Assembly: GCA_938038785.1 (NCBI GenBank)
Contig: CALHTB010000071.1
Location: forward strand, 1-51,847
Length of the DNA: 51,847 nucleotides
Direction of reading: 5' to 3'
From: an uncultured Acidimicrobiales bacterium
GTDB taxonomy: Bacteria > Actinomycetota > Acidimicrobiia > Acidimicrobiales > SHLQ01
Shown one piece after another: positions 17,597-26,787 of this stretch (positions are counted from its first letter, which is position 1; every line of letters starts with the position of its first letter). A model generated the notes under the pieces. The model was not told the DNA's origin and ran no database searches. It saw nothing but the letters and a program-made list of their open reading frames with translations. Made by a program: the position numbers and the translations under genes.

Positions 17597-19090
17597 ATGA
17601 CGATCGATCCGAATCATCCAGTCCTTGTCGCCGCGCACGCCGTAGCGAACAGGACAAAAGACGGCGAACCCGTCGCGATGATGGTCGAAGCTGCGACCGA
17701 GGTGCTCGAGGCACCAAACAGCTCGTTCGCTCCAGCAATTGAGTCGGTGCGAGTAGTGAAGGGTATTTGGCCCTATGCCGACCCAGGCCGCCTCGTGGCC
17801 GATGAGCTCGGCCTCACGGGCGTCACCACCGCCTTAACGCGTATTGGGGGCAACGCGGCGTACGACTTGGTCAACCACACCGCGGCCGAGATCGCAGCAG
17901 GCGAACTGTCAGTCGCGCTGATTTGTGGTGCTGAAACCATGCGCACTCGTCGCGCAGATAAGGCCGCCGGTAACCGGTCCGCCTATCTGCCCGAAGCAGA
18001 CGATGCGTTGCCCGGAGTTGTGGTCGGTAATGAGGTTGAACTCACCGATGAGCACGACGCGGCGGCCGGGGTGCACTTTCCCGTGAACTTCTACGCGATG
18101 GTTGAGAGCGTGATTCGCCACCGAAACGGCGAAGACCCAACCGAGCACCTCACCCGAATTTCGAAGCTCTGGGCTGGCGGTAGCGAGGTGGCGTCCAAGA
18201 ACCCTGATGCGTGGATGGCCGAACCGGTCTCCGCCGAAGAGATCGCCACCCCCTCGGAGTCGAACCGGATGGTCGCGGCGCCATACACCAAGTTGCTCAC
18301 AAGCAACATCAACGTCGATCAGGGAGCAGCGATGTTGCTCTGCAGCTATGGGGCCGCGGTTGACCATGGCGTACCCGAGACAGACATGGTGTTCTTGCTT
18401 GCCGGTTCGGGGGCGTCAGATCACATTCAGATTCGAGGCCGAGATCGATTGGATGTCTCGCCCGCCTTCGACGCCATTGCCCATGCTGCGTTGACCGACG
18501 CCGGTCTCACGATCGACGCCGTTGACCACCTCGACCTCTACTCGTGCTTTCCTGCGGCGGTGCAGCTGGCCCAGAGCGAGCTTGGCCTCGATGGCGACCG
18601 CCCCTTCACGATCACTGGCGGGTTGACGTTCGCCGGCGGGCCTTTCAACGGCTATTGCACCCAGGCACTCGCCAAAGCAACCGAGTTGCTTCAGGGTTCA
18701 AACCAGAGCGCCTTTCTCTATGGCAACGGCGGGTACTTCTCAAAGCACAGCGTCATCGTGTTATCTGGCGCTCCGCCAGCCGAACCGTTCGCGTATAGCC
18801 GGCCCCAAGCCATCGTCGACCAAGCGCCCACGCGCCCCATAGGCTCGGGTCCCACTGACGGGCAGATCGCGACGATCGAGGCCTACACGGTTCGGTTTGA
18901 TCGCCAAGGCGCACCAACGAACGCCATTCTGTCCGTGCTCGACGAGGCGGGCAGCCGGCATTGGGCGGTGGTTTCCGACACTGGCGACCTCACCCACCTG
19001 CTCGACTCCGACGCTGTCAGCGAAGTCGTCACCTTAGGTGAGATAGATTCGCCAGTTTCGACACTTTCCGCGCGACTGACATCGAACTGA
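17597..19090 (+). CDS. Thiolase-like acyl-CoA protein lacking the nucleophilic Cys
   Basis: A 497-residue thiolase-fold protein of the actinobacterial acetyl-CoA acetyltransferase group with an extra C-terminal domain. Family blocks include LICGAETMRTRR, DLYSCFPAAVQLAQ, GGLTFAGGPFNGYCTQALA and YGNGGYFSKHS. Where active thiolases have the nucleophilic cysteine, this protein reads TRIGGNAAYDLVNH, so classical Claisen condensation or thiolysis is unlikely. The ATG at 17597, 4 bp after the epimerase stop, is preferred over an upstream in-frame start. It probably works with the mutase cluster on acyl-CoAs. True reaction unknown. Confidence 0.75.
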   Translation: MTIDPNHPVLVAAHAVANRTKDGEPVAMMVEAATEVLEAPNSSFAPAIESVRVVKGIWPYADPGRLVADELGLTGVTTALTRIGGNAAYDLVNHTAAEIAAGELSVALICGAETMRTRRADKAAGNRSAYLPEADDALPGVVVGNEVELTDEHDAAAGVHFPVNFYAMVESVIRHRNGEDPTEHLTRISKLWAGGSEVASKNPDAWMAEPVSAEEIATPSESNRMVAAPYTKLLTSNINVDQGAAMLLCSYGAAVDHGVPETDMVFLLAGSGASDHIQIRGRDRLDVSPAFDAIAHAALTDAGLTIDAVDHLDLYSCFPAAVQLAQSELGLDGDRPFTITGGLTFAGGPFNGYCTQALAKATELLQGSNQSAFLYGNGGYFSKHSVIVLSGAPPAEPFAYSRPQAIVDQAPTRPIGSGPTDGQIATIEAYTVRFDRQGAPTNAILSVLDEAGSRHWAVVSDTGDLTHLLDSDAVSEVVTLGEIDSPVSTLSARLTSN

Positions 19091-19159
19091 CATATCTTTA
19101 CTCTTCCCCGTTTACACGCAAAGTGGCAGGATGGAAAGAACAAACGAGCGGGAGACACA

Positions 19160-19345
19160 GTGGCAGCAATTTCAATCCAGGATTCTCACAACGAGTGGGA
19201 TCAACCTCGATGGACCATTTCACGGCGACAGACCGCGCGAACGGTCGCAGCCGAGCAACCAACTGATGTGCAGACACTTGCGAGCAATCGCCGTCAGCGC
19301 CGACAGAACCGAGTCCAAGCGCTCGAAGCCCAACTCGCCGAGTAG
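19160..19345 (+). CDS. Small basic hypothetical protein
   Basis: A 61-residue open frame starting at GTG 19160 with a good GGGAG ribosome site eight bases ahead. The N-terminal half has WDQPRWTISRRQTAR; the C-terminal half (ASNRRQRRQNRVQALEAQLAE) looks like a basic helix. It is isolated between the thiolase-like gene and the convergent acyl-CoA dehydrogenase gene. I do not recognise the family; support comes from the ribosome site and composition. Confidence 0.5.
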   Translation: MAAISIQDSHNEWDQPRWTISRRQTARTVAAEQPTDVQTLASNRRQRRQNRVQALEAQLAE

Positions 19346-19372
19346 CCCCAGCTCTCCTAGCAGCGCAACGAA

Positions 19373-20614
19373 CTAGTTCTTTGGCAGTTCGTTAAACGGC
19401 GTCTCTTTGCCGGGTCCTGGCTCGCGGGGTAACCCAAGGCCGCGCTCGCCAATGATGTTGCGCTGCACCTGGTCGGTACCGCCGTAAATGGCGGGGCCAG
19501 GCGAGAACATGATCAGCTCTTGGATGAGCCCCTCGAGGCCCTCATCAGAGTTCAGCGTGGCGTCCATGCCATAGACGGTTGCGCCGAGCTCTCGACCTTG
19601 GCGAAAGAGCTCGCTCATCATGAGCTTCGAGATATTCGGCGACGCCATCGATGCGCCCTTTGTGCGGCCACGAAGCGCTTGGAGACGGTTGACCTCGGCG
19701 AGCTCGTAGAAGCGAACGAACTGCTCGCGGACTAGCGGCCGTTCGAGCAGACCGCGTTCACGCGCTTGTTCGACCAGCCGGTTCCACATTGCGAGGTTCG
19801 GCTGAGGCACTCCGGCTTCGCCGCTGCGGCGACGGGTAACCATGTCGCCCGCCCGCTTCTCGAGGTTGGCGGCAATCGACCCAGGCGAACAACTGTTGAG
19901 TGGGACCGGGCTAGCTCCGAGACTGATGCGTTCGAACATCAACGTGTCACTGGCGACCCGCCAGCCGTTGCCGTCCTCGCCGATGAGGTCGCCAGCAGCA
20001 ACCCGGGCATTGTCGATAAACACCTCATTGAAGATGGCGCGACCGGTCATTTCGGTTAGCGGCCGAACGTCGACTCCAGCCTGGTGCATGTCAAAGGCAA
20101 ACCAGCCAATCCCACGATGCTTTGGCAGCGCCGGGTCGGTTCGGGCGATCAGCATCCCTTTGTCGGCAATCTTGCCGCCCGACGTCCATGCCTTCTGACC
20201 GTTCACGGTGTACTCATCGCCATCAAGCACGGCGGACGTCTGCAAACTTGCGAGGTCTGAGCCTGCGTTGGGCTCGGAGAAGAGTTGACACCAGGCGTCG
20301 ACGCCGTTGAGGATCGGTTTGATGAACCGTTCGATCTGATCAGGCGAGCCGTGCTTGGCAATGGTTGGGGCGGCCAACATCATGCCGAGTCCGGTCGGCG
20401 GGCCCATGGCGCCGGCGTCGGAGATCGCCTGGCGAACCATGCTTGTCTCGCGGCGGCCGAAGCCTCGCCCGCCCGCGGCTTCTGGGAGTGTTGGGTGGCT
20501 GTACCCGGCATCGGCGAGCAGCTGCCACCACTCCCCAACCGCAAGGTCAGGGTTCCAGTTTGCGGCAACCCACGCGGATGCCTCGGCAGCTACATCGGTC
20601 GAGGTGTCTGCCAT
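19373..20614 (-). CDS. Acyl-CoA dehydrogenase
   Basis: A 413-residue FAD enzyme forming the alpha,beta double bond of an acyl-CoA. Visible blocks are WCQLFSEPNAGSDLASLQT, WTSGGKIADKGMLIART and the C-terminal YGGTDQVQRNIIGERGLGLPRE. The usual catalytic glutamate of YEGT is glycine here; a Glu in LMFERISLG sits where isovaleryl-type enzymes place the base, or a second subunit may be needed, as in heteromeric actinobacterial enzymes. The gene lies 16 bp after the start of no partner, and RNase E/G is the next gene upstream. Confidence 0.87.
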   Translation of the reverse strand: MADTSTDVAAEASAWVAANWNPDLAVGEWWQLLADAGYSHPTLPEAAGGRGFGRRETSMVRQAISDAGAMGPPTGLGMMLAAPTIAKHGSPDQIERFIKPILNGVDAWCQLFSEPNAGSDLASLQTSAVLDGDEYTVNGQKAWTSGGKIADKGMLIARTDPALPKHRGIGWFAFDMHQAGVDVRPLTEMTGRAIFNEVFIDNARVAAGDLIGEDGNGWRVASDTLMFERISLGASPVPLNSCSPGSIAANLEKRAGDMVTRRRSGEAGVPQPNLAMWNRLVEQARERGLLERPLVREQFVRFYELAEVNRLQALRGRTKGASMASPNISKLMMSELFRQGRELGATVYGMDATLNSDEGLEGLIQELIMFSPGPAIYGGTDQVQRNIIGERGLGLPREPGPGKETPFNELPKN

Positions 20615-20630
20615 GTGTTGCCCTTTGGGA

Positions 20631-22409
20631 TCAGATCTCGATCAGGTGGTCTTCAAGAATGTGACCGGGGCCTTCACAGGTTTCGCAGGTCTTGGACAGC
20701 GACTCGACTAGGCCTTCACCGATGCGCTTGCGCGTCATCTCGACGAGGCCGAGCTCGCTGATCTCGAACACCTGGGTACGTGTCTTGTCTTGAGCGAGCG
20801 CTTCGCGGAAGACCCGGACGACCTCGTCACGGTTCTTCTTGACCTCCATGTCGACAAAGTCGATCACGATAATGCCGCCGACGTCGCGCAACCGAAGTTG
20901 GCGGGCGACCTCTCGGGCGGCTTCGAGGTTGTTGCGGTAGACCGTCTCTTCGAGGCTCGACTTGCCGACGTTCTTGCCGGTGTTCACATCGATCACGGTC
21001 AGCGCTTCGGTCTGTTCGATAATGAGCGACCCACCCGATGGCAACCACACCTTCGTGTCGACGGCCTTGCGAAGCTGCTCAGCGACGTGGTGACGTTCGA
21101 ACAGCGACATTGCCTCGGCGTTGCGGTCGTAGTACTCGACGCGGTCAGCGAGGGCAGGCGTAATCGATTCGACGTAGCCCTTAACGTCTTCGTAGAGCTC
21201 GCGATCGTCAATCACGATGCCGCGATAGTCCTTGTTGAATTCTTCGCGGATGACACGCACAGCCATCTCTGGCTCCCGGTACAACAGCGCCGGGCCGTTG
21301 CTGTCCTTGGCGAGCTTCTCGATTGCTTCCCACTGGTTAGCGAGGCGCTGAACGTCGTTGACGATCTCGTCTTCGGTGACGTTCTCGGCCGCGGTGCGCA
21401 CGATGATGCCAGCACCCTTTGGCTTGACCCGGTCGAGGATCTTGCGAAGACGCTTACGTTCCTTGTCCGGCAGACGCTTCGAGATTCCGTAGGTGTCACT
21501 GTTGGGAACAAGCACGACGAAGCGGCCAGGCAATGAGACTTCCTGGGTGAGGCGAGCGCCCTTATGCGCAATCGGGTTCTTGGTGACCTGGCAGAGGATC
21601 ATCTGCTTGGCTCGAAGGAGCTGTTCGATCTTGGTGCTGCGGTTGCCACTGCCTGGCGCCTGCACATCTCCGCGATAGAGCACGGCGTTCTTCGGCGTGG
21701 TGATGTCGACGAACGCTGCTTCCATACCCGGAAGGACGTTCTGCACCTTGCCCATGTAGATGTTTCCGTGGATCTGGGAGACATCGTCGGCGGGGAACGA
21801 CACGTAGTGCTCGATCAAGGTTCGACCTTCGAGCACCGCAATCTGCGTAGCTTCGTCTCGCTTGGATACGCACATGAGGTAGCGACCTGCAGGCTTACCC
21901 TTGCGCTCGCGGCCTTTGCGAAGTGCCATCGTCTCTTCGTCGAGTTCGACGGCGTCTCCGGTGAGAGCGGTTACTGGAGTTGGGTTGTTGTTCCCGCCAC
22001 CGTTGCCTCCGCCATTTCCTCCACCGCGACCGCGCCCACCACGACGGCGCCGACGCTTTTGTCCGCCACCTTCGCCGCCGGACTTCTGCCCGTCCTGATC
22101 GTTCTGGTTCCGGCCTTGGCCGCCATTGTTGTTTCCGCGGCTTCCACCGTCGCCGTTGTTCTTGTTTCCGCCGCCGCCACGGCGACGGCGGCGTCCACCA
22201 CCACCGCCATTGTTGTTGCTGGCACCTTCGCCCCTGTTGTTTCCGTCACCATTGGATTGGTTCGGGGATACGGGCGCAGGTCGGCTGTCGCCGATCTTTG
22301 GCTTTCGAGATTGTGTGGCGGCAGAACCGTCAGATTCGTTGACCGCTGAGCGATCAGGAGCGGCGTGGCCGCCCCCTTGGCGGTTGGACGCCTGAGTTTC
22401 GTCGGACAT
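20631..22409 (-). CDS. rne: Ribonuclease E/G
   Basis: A 592-residue endoribonuclease for mRNA decay and rRNA/tRNA processing. Residues 1-140 are a disordered Gly/Asn/Arg tract (RRRRRGGGGNKNNG) that likely binds RNA or partners. An S1 domain follows (GNIYMGKVQNVLPGMEAAFVDI) and then the catalytic domain, with the Mg-binding aspartates in ALTVIDVNTGK and GGIIVIDFVDM and the zinc-link CETC near the C-terminus. Start ATG 22409 has GAGAAGGGAA ahead. Its long leader contains structured repeats (see 22429-22575). Confidence 0.94.
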   Translation of the reverse strand: MSDETQASNRQGGGHAAPDRSAVNESDGSAATQSRKPKIGDSRPAPVSPNQSNGDGNNRGEGASNNNGGGGGRRRRRGGGGNKNNGDGGSRGNNNGGQGRNQNDQDGQKSGGEGGGQKRRRRRGGRGRGGGNGGGNGGGNNNPTPVTALTGDAVELDEETMALRKGRERKGKPAGRYLMCVSKRDEATQIAVLEGRTLIEHYVSFPADDVSQIHGNIYMGKVQNVLPGMEAAFVDITTPKNAVLYRGDVQAPGSGNRSTKIEQLLRAKQMILCQVTKNPIAHKGARLTQEVSLPGRFVVLVPNSDTYGISKRLPDKERKRLRKILDRVKPKGAGIIVRTAAENVTEDEIVNDVQRLANQWEAIEKLAKDSNGPALLYREPEMAVRVIREEFNKDYRGIVIDDRELYEDVKGYVESITPALADRVEYYDRNAEAMSLFERHHVAEQLRKAVDTKVWLPSGGSLIIEQTEALTVIDVNTGKNVGKSSLEETVYRNNLEAAREVARQLRLRDVGGIIVIDFVDMEVKKNRDEVVRVFREALAQDKTRTQVFEISELGLVEMTRKRIGEGLVESLSKTCETCEGPGHILEDHLIEI

Positions 22410-22428
22410 GGATTTCCCTTCTCATGAC

Positions 22429-22446
22429 GCATCCATTCGTGGATGC
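22429..22446 (-). promoter_or_regulatory. Hairpin just upstream of the rne ribosome site
   Basis: GCATCCA-ttcg-TGGATGC: 7-bp arms (22429-22435, 22440-22446) closing a 4-nt loop. It ends about 5 bases before the rne ribosome site (about 22415-22424). RNase E leaders are known targets of autoregulation in enterobacteria; that role here is inference. Confidence 0.45.
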
Positions 22447-22530
22447 GCAGCACGCACTGCAACGGCCAAGCTGGGCGCTGTTTGCAGGGGACGTGCAAAA
22501 TCTTGTGATGTGGTTTGATGATCCCTGTGC

Positions 22531-22575
22531 TGTCGAGACATGTGTTGTTGGGACATGCGCTGTAGAGACGTAGAG
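22531..22575. repeat. Three 15-bp direct repeats in the rne leader region
   Basis: Copies begin at 22531 (TGTCGAGACATG), 22546 (TGTTGGGACATG) and 22561 (TGTAGAGACGTA), exactly 15 bp apart. The rest of 22410-22803 (394 bp) holds no convincing gene apart from the hairpins listed at 22429 and 22739. Iterated sites suggest cooperative binding of a protein, or a repeated RNA element if transcribed. Confidence 0.7.
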
Positions 22576-22738
22576 CGATCACCGAGCGGAGACGTTGAAG
22601 CTGTGCCAAACGTGGCGTGCTGCTTCTGGGTTGTCAGACCGCTGGAGTTCATTGACACCTTTGCTGGACGCTAGAAACGCCCTTGGTTCATACTCACTGT
22701 ATCGGCTTGCGTCAGACGATCTGCAGATAGTCAATGAC

Positions 22739-22789
22739 GAATCTGTGGAGTCTGATGACCGAATATCGAACAGCAGACTCCACAGATTC
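22739..22789. terminator. 16-bp perfect stem after rodA, likely terminator
   Basis: Arms GAATCTGTGGAGTCTG (22739-22754) and its exact complement (22774-22789) enclose a 19-nt loop, 15 bp past the rodA stop. There is no clear T-run. The arm shares GAATCTG and GGAGTCTGAT with the hairpins at 37703 and 38698, so it belongs to a dispersed family. Confidence 0.6.
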
Positions 22790-22803
22790 GCGATTGGAGT
22801 GCG

Positions 22804-23952
22804 CTATCTGAGGCGGTGGGCGTGAACGTTTTCTACGAGGCCAAGGGCCATCAGGCTTGTGAACATTGATGATCCGCCTGCGCTGATGAGCGGCAGCGGG
22901 ATGCCGGTCACTGGCATGATTCCCATGTTCATGCCGATGCTCTGGAATGCCTGGAACAGAAACATCGAAAACACACCGACGCAGATGAGGCGGCCATATT
23001 CGTCCTCAGCGAGGTGAGCCACTCGCCAGATGCGAAGCAATAACAGACCGAACAACACAAGGAGCACCGCTCCCCCGATGAAGCCGAACTCTTCGCCGAG
23101 CACACTGAAAATGAAGTCGGACTCTTTCTCGGGTACGAGCGAGTTGTTGTTCTGCGTGCCCTGGAAGAGGCCCTTGCCACGCAAGCCTCCGTTGCCGATT
23201 GCGATCTCGCTTTGATTCACGTTGTAGCGAGCTGCATTCTCGGGATCTACGAACGAGGTGAACCGGTTGAGCTGCGCTTCGAGCAGGTAACCCTGTTGAA
23301 TCATCAGCGCGATGGCAGCGCCAACCATCAGAAGAACTGCCGCAACATGACGCATCGCAACACCGGCAACAACAACGATCCCAGCCACGATGGCGGCGTA
23401 GACCATGACGGTCCCGAAGTCGGGTTGCAAGAGGACAAGGACCGCAAAGAGGCCAGCCATCGCGAGCCCCATCATCACGTTGACGAATTGCAGGCCATCG
23501 CGTGATTGCACGGAACTGAACCACGCAGCCAACGCCAGTATGAGGGCGAGCTTGGCGAATTCTGATGGCTGAATCGTGATGAATCCGAACGAATACCACG
23601 ACGTAGCGAACGTATTGAGGTCGGTTCCGAAGAAGAATAGGCCGATCAGGCTGACCGTAGCCGCCACATAGATAAGTGGCACGGACGGACGAGCGCGACG
23701 GTAGTCAACCGCCGTGGTGACCGCCGCAAGGAAGCCACCAACGCCGACAAAGACCAACTGCTTCTTCAACACCGAAGTGTTCGCGATGTCTTCATCGGTG
23801 AGGACACCCCGGGTCGCCGAATACACCACGGTGGTTCCGATACACACCAGGCCGATTGCCAGCAAGATGATCGAGGCGTCGAGCCGCAGCCAGATCGGTC
23901 CGTCGATGTTGCGGTCGTTGTAGCCGCTCGGTGGTGGACGGAACGTTGTCAC
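22804..23952 (-). CDS. rodA: Rod-shape SEDS peptidoglycan glycosyltransferase RodA
   Basis: A 382-residue polytopic membrane protein of the SEDS family that polymerises lipid II during elongation together with PBP2. Family marks: FGFITIQPSEFAKLALI, LQPDFGTVMVY, GNGGLRGKGLFQGTQNN and the C-terminal MPVTGIPLPLISAGGSSM. Last gene of the mre operon, overlapping mrdA by 4 bp (ATGA-type coupling), as expected for the obligate pair RodA-PBP2. Confidence 0.95.
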   Translation of the reverse strand: MTTFRPPPSGYNDRNIDGPIWLRLDASIILLAIGLVCIGTTVVYSATRGVLTDEDIANTSVLKKQLVFVGVGGFLAAVTTAVDYRRARPSVPLIYVAATVSLIGLFFFGTDLNTFATSWYSFGFITIQPSEFAKLALILALAAWFSSVQSRDGLQFVNVMMGLAMAGLFAVLVLLQPDFGTVMVYAAIVAGIVVVAGVAMRHVAAVLLMVGAAIALMIQQGYLLEAQLNRFTSFVDPENAARYNVNQSEIAIGNGGLRGKGLFQGTQNNNSLVPEKESDFIFSVLGEEFGFIGGAVLLVLFGLLLLRIWRVAHLAEDEYGRLICVGVFSMFLFQAFQSIGMNMGIMPVTGIPLPLISAGGSSMFTSLMALGLVENVHAHRLR

Positions 23953-26225
23953 TGGTCGCCGCCTTCAGTTTCGGCGACGGCGAGTTCAAGGTCGGTGATG
24001 TTGTCGACGCCGTAGATCGTGTCGATCTCGTCTTGGGTGAGGGCCTTGTCGATGTCGTTCTCAGAGATGGCCTTGAAGATCCGAGCGACCATTGGCGCGG
24101 CGTGCTTCGAACCGAAGCCCGCCTCTTCGAGCACTACGGCAACAACGTACTCGGGCTCGTTGATGGACGTGCCGAAGCGAGGCGATCCACTTGGGCCAAA
24201 TCCAACGAACATCGAGTTATCCGCTCGGCCAAGGACCTCGGCTGTTCCGGTCTTTCCTGCGACCGGCCAGTTGACGAGATCGAGCTGCTCGCCACCCACC
24301 CAATCGTTTGACCCTGGGCCCTCGTTGAAGGCGTCAAAGCCAGTTCCGCTCGGTTGCTCAAGGTTCGGTTTGGGCAACATCGTCACGCCGAGCAGACCGT
24401 CGAGAATCTCTTGCTCGATCGACTCGGGAATCTCCGCCTGGCGCAAGATTCGAGGGCCAAAGGTAATGCCCTCACCCTCCTCGTTGGGCGGCACGACACT
24501 GGAAACCACGTTCGGAGAGTACACCGTGCCGCCGTTGGCAAGAGCAGCGTACGAGTTCGCCAGCTGCAATGGAGTTACCGCCACCTGGCCCTGACCAATG
24601 GAAAGGTCGGTGTTGTCGCCAGGGCCCCAATCGCCCCGCGGGAACGCCTCGGGGTTTGCAAGATGCCGAGCCCGGAATTGCTCGGCAGTTGGCATCAACC
24701 CACCCTTCTCGTTTGGTAGCTGCACTCCCGTCTCGGCGCCAAACCCGAAGTCCCGAGCAACCTTTTGGATGCCTTCAGGGTCGATGGTATTCGCGCCGGC
24801 GATCCAGAAGGCCTCGCCGATCCGGTAGTAGTAAGTGTCGGAGGAGAACGACAGCGAATGTCGAAGGTCGACTCCCTCCATCGACGCTCCACCAGCGTTG
24901 ATCTTGCGACAACCGCTCGCTCGTGCGCCTTCGACATCGCCGGTGAAGTCGATGTTGCAGGATTTCAGATCCCAAAAGCCAGGGTCGGAGATGGGCACGT
25001 TCCAGTCATCGATGTACTGCCAACCAAAGACGTCGAACACCTCGGCGGCGATGGCGGTGAACGGCTTAAACGTCGAGGCGGCTGGATAGATCTCCGACAC
25101 GGCCCGGTTGAGCAGCGGTTGATGGGCAAGCGGGTCGCTCAGCTTGTCGAACTGGGTTTGGCTGATGCCGTCGATGAAGTCGCCCGGGTCAAACGTTGGG
25201 TACGACGCCATGGCCAAGATGTCACCGTTTTGCGGGTCGAGGATCACCGCTGCGCCCGCCGGGGCGCGGAATGGTTCTTCGTCTTGGAGCACTTCGACTG
25301 CCCGTGATCGATCAAGGGCCCGCTTGAGCTCAAATTCAAGCTTGATTTGCAGGTCGATATCGATGGTCAGGTGCACGTCAGAGCCGCGGACGGGGTTGGT
25401 TTCGCTGACGGTTTCTACCAGGTTGCCGACGTTATCGACCAGGATTTCGCGCGTGCCCGGAATGCCACGAAGGTCGTCCTCGAAGAAGTCCTCGATGCCC
25501 TGCTTACCAATCTCGTCGTTTCGTCGGTATTGCTTGCCGTTTGGGTCTTCGATGCGTATTGCTGGGTCCTCGCTGTCGGGGTCGTCGATCTTGTAGAGGT
25601 CGGCCTTGTCGGCGAGTTCGCCGCCAGTAATCGATCCGACGTATCCGAGGAGGTGGGCGGCTTTATCGCCAAATGGGTAGCTGCGCACGAGGTCTTGGTC
25701 GACGGTAACCCCGGGGAAACGATCAGGGCGTTCACCGATAAACACGAGTAGCTCTTCGTCGACGTCTCGGGCGATTGGGATGTCGTCGAATGCAGTGAAG
25801 GACCGATCGTCGAATGCCGCTTCGAGGTCCGCAACTTTCGTGAGCTGGCCAGCCTGGGAGAGTTCGCGGGCGAGGTCGCCAAACATCTCGGCCCGAAATT
25901 CCGCACGCTTTTCGGACGAATCGAAACGTTTCTCCGACGACGGCAGGCCCGCATCGAGCTGACGAAGTTGCTGGAGGTGGGCATCGCGGTTGATAGCGAT
26001 GATCGTCGACAGGCGATTCTCCACCAGGACTCGTCCGTTGCGATCGAGGATCTGGCCGCGAGGAGCTTGGGTTCGAAGCGATCGAGTGATGTTACTTTCG
26101 GCGCGCACCTCGAAGCGTTCGGACTCGAGCGCCTGCAGAAACCAGAGCCGCCCAAAGAGCGCAAGGAACAGCGATACGGCAATGACACCTAGGACACGTA
26201 AGCGGACGCGACTGTTGTCTTCCAT
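23949..26225 (-). CDS. mrdA: Penicillin-binding protein 2 (class B transpeptidase)
   Basis: A 758-residue elongasome transpeptidase that cross-links new peptidoglycan. An N-terminal transmembrane anchor (VLGVIAVSLFLALFGRLWFL) precedes a pedestal/dimerization region and the transpeptidase domain, with catalytic serine about S384 in AASTFKPF, SSD in SFSSDTYYYR and KTGT near 653 (VAGKTGTAE). The C-terminal acidic tail and pedestal are longer than in E. coli PBP2, common in actinobacteria. Overlaps rodA by 4 bp; mreD lies 43 bp upstream. Confidence 0.95.
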   Translation of the reverse strand: MEDNSRVRLRVLGVIAVSLFLALFGRLWFLQALESERFEVRAESNITRSLRTQAPRGQILDRNGRVLVENRLSTIIAINRDAHLQQLRQLDAGLPSSEKRFDSSEKRAEFRAEMFGDLARELSQAGQLTKVADLEAAFDDRSFTAFDDIPIARDVDEELLVFIGERPDRFPGVTVDQDLVRSYPFGDKAAHLLGYVGSITGGELADKADLYKIDDPDSEDPAIRIEDPNGKQYRRNDEIGKQGIEDFFEDDLRGIPGTREILVDNVGNLVETVSETNPVRGSDVHLTIDIDLQIKLEFELKRALDRSRAVEVLQDEEPFRAPAGAAVILDPQNGDILAMASYPTFDPGDFIDGISQTQFDKLSDPLAHQPLLNRAVSEIYPAASTFKPFTAIAAEVFDVFGWQYIDDWNVPISDPGFWDLKSCNIDFTGDVEGARASGCRKINAGGASMEGVDLRHSLSFSSDTYYYRIGEAFWIAGANTIDPEGIQKVARDFGFGAETGVQLPNEKGGLMPTAEQFRARHLANPEAFPRGDWGPGDNTDLSIGQGQVAVTPLQLANSYAALANGGTVYSPNVVSSVVPPNEEGEGITFGPRILRQAEIPESIEQEILDGLLGVTMLPKPNLEQPSGTGFDAFNEGPGSNDWVGGEQLDLVNWPVAGKTGTAEVLGRADNSMFVGFGPSGSPRFGTSINEPEYVVAVVLEEAGFGSKHAAPMVARIFKAISENDIDKALTQDEIDTIYGVDNITDLELAVAETEGGDQ

Positions 26226-26268
26226 CAGTCGAGTTCCTTCATCGCAGCAGTGTGCCCGGGCATCGCCA

Positions 26269-26787
26269 TTAGTTCACCATGCTTCGGGTCGCTTCGGTAC
26301 GCGGTGCTGTGGGGTCGAGGAGTGCCCAGCCGTAGAGCGACCGAACCCCCAGCGCCAGCGGCACCGAGTAGATCGCCACGGCGATTGACTTCCACACCAA
26401 CCCCCACTCGACGAACTGCTCGGAACCAAGGACACCAAGAGCAAGTCCGTAGCTCAGCGTGGCAAAGAACGCAGCAACGCCAATGAGCGTTGGCAGTACC
26501 CTAGGGTCGTCGGAATCGACCGTTCGAGAGAAGCCACCTGTCAGGTAGCCAAAGGTCCCGTACACGCCTGCGGCCAGGCCAAACGGACCCGGAATGACAA
26601 GATCGAGCAGCAGGCCTGCAGCAAAGCCGTTTCGGGCACCGAATTGCCCACCGCCGGCGATGCCGCCGACGAGAGCGGCGACTAGCAACAGGTCAGCCGA
26701 AACCCCGAACGGCCGTAGATGGGCAAACAGCGAAACCTGAAATACCCACAGCACAAACAGCACGACGAGGGTCTTCGCACGAATCAT
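26269..26787 (-). CDS. mreD: Rod-shape determining protein MreD
   Basis: A 172-residue membrane protein with about five hydrophobic segments, the elongasome partner of MreC. Sequence is poorly conserved, as usual for MreD, but the N-terminus (KTLVVLFVLWVFQVSLFAHLRPFGVSADLLLVAAL) and the position between mreC and mrdA settle it. Overlaps mreC by 4 bp. The 43 bp to mrdA hold no visible signal. Confidence 0.88.
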   Translation of the reverse strand: MIRAKTLVVLFVLWVFQVSLFAHLRPFGVSADLLLVAALVGGIAGGGQFGARNGFAAGLLLDLVIPGPFGLAAGVYGTFGYLTGGFSRTVDSDDPRVLPTLIGVAAFFATLSYGLALGVLGSEQFVEWGLVWKSIAVAIYSVPLALGVRSLYGWALLDPTAPRTEATRSMVN

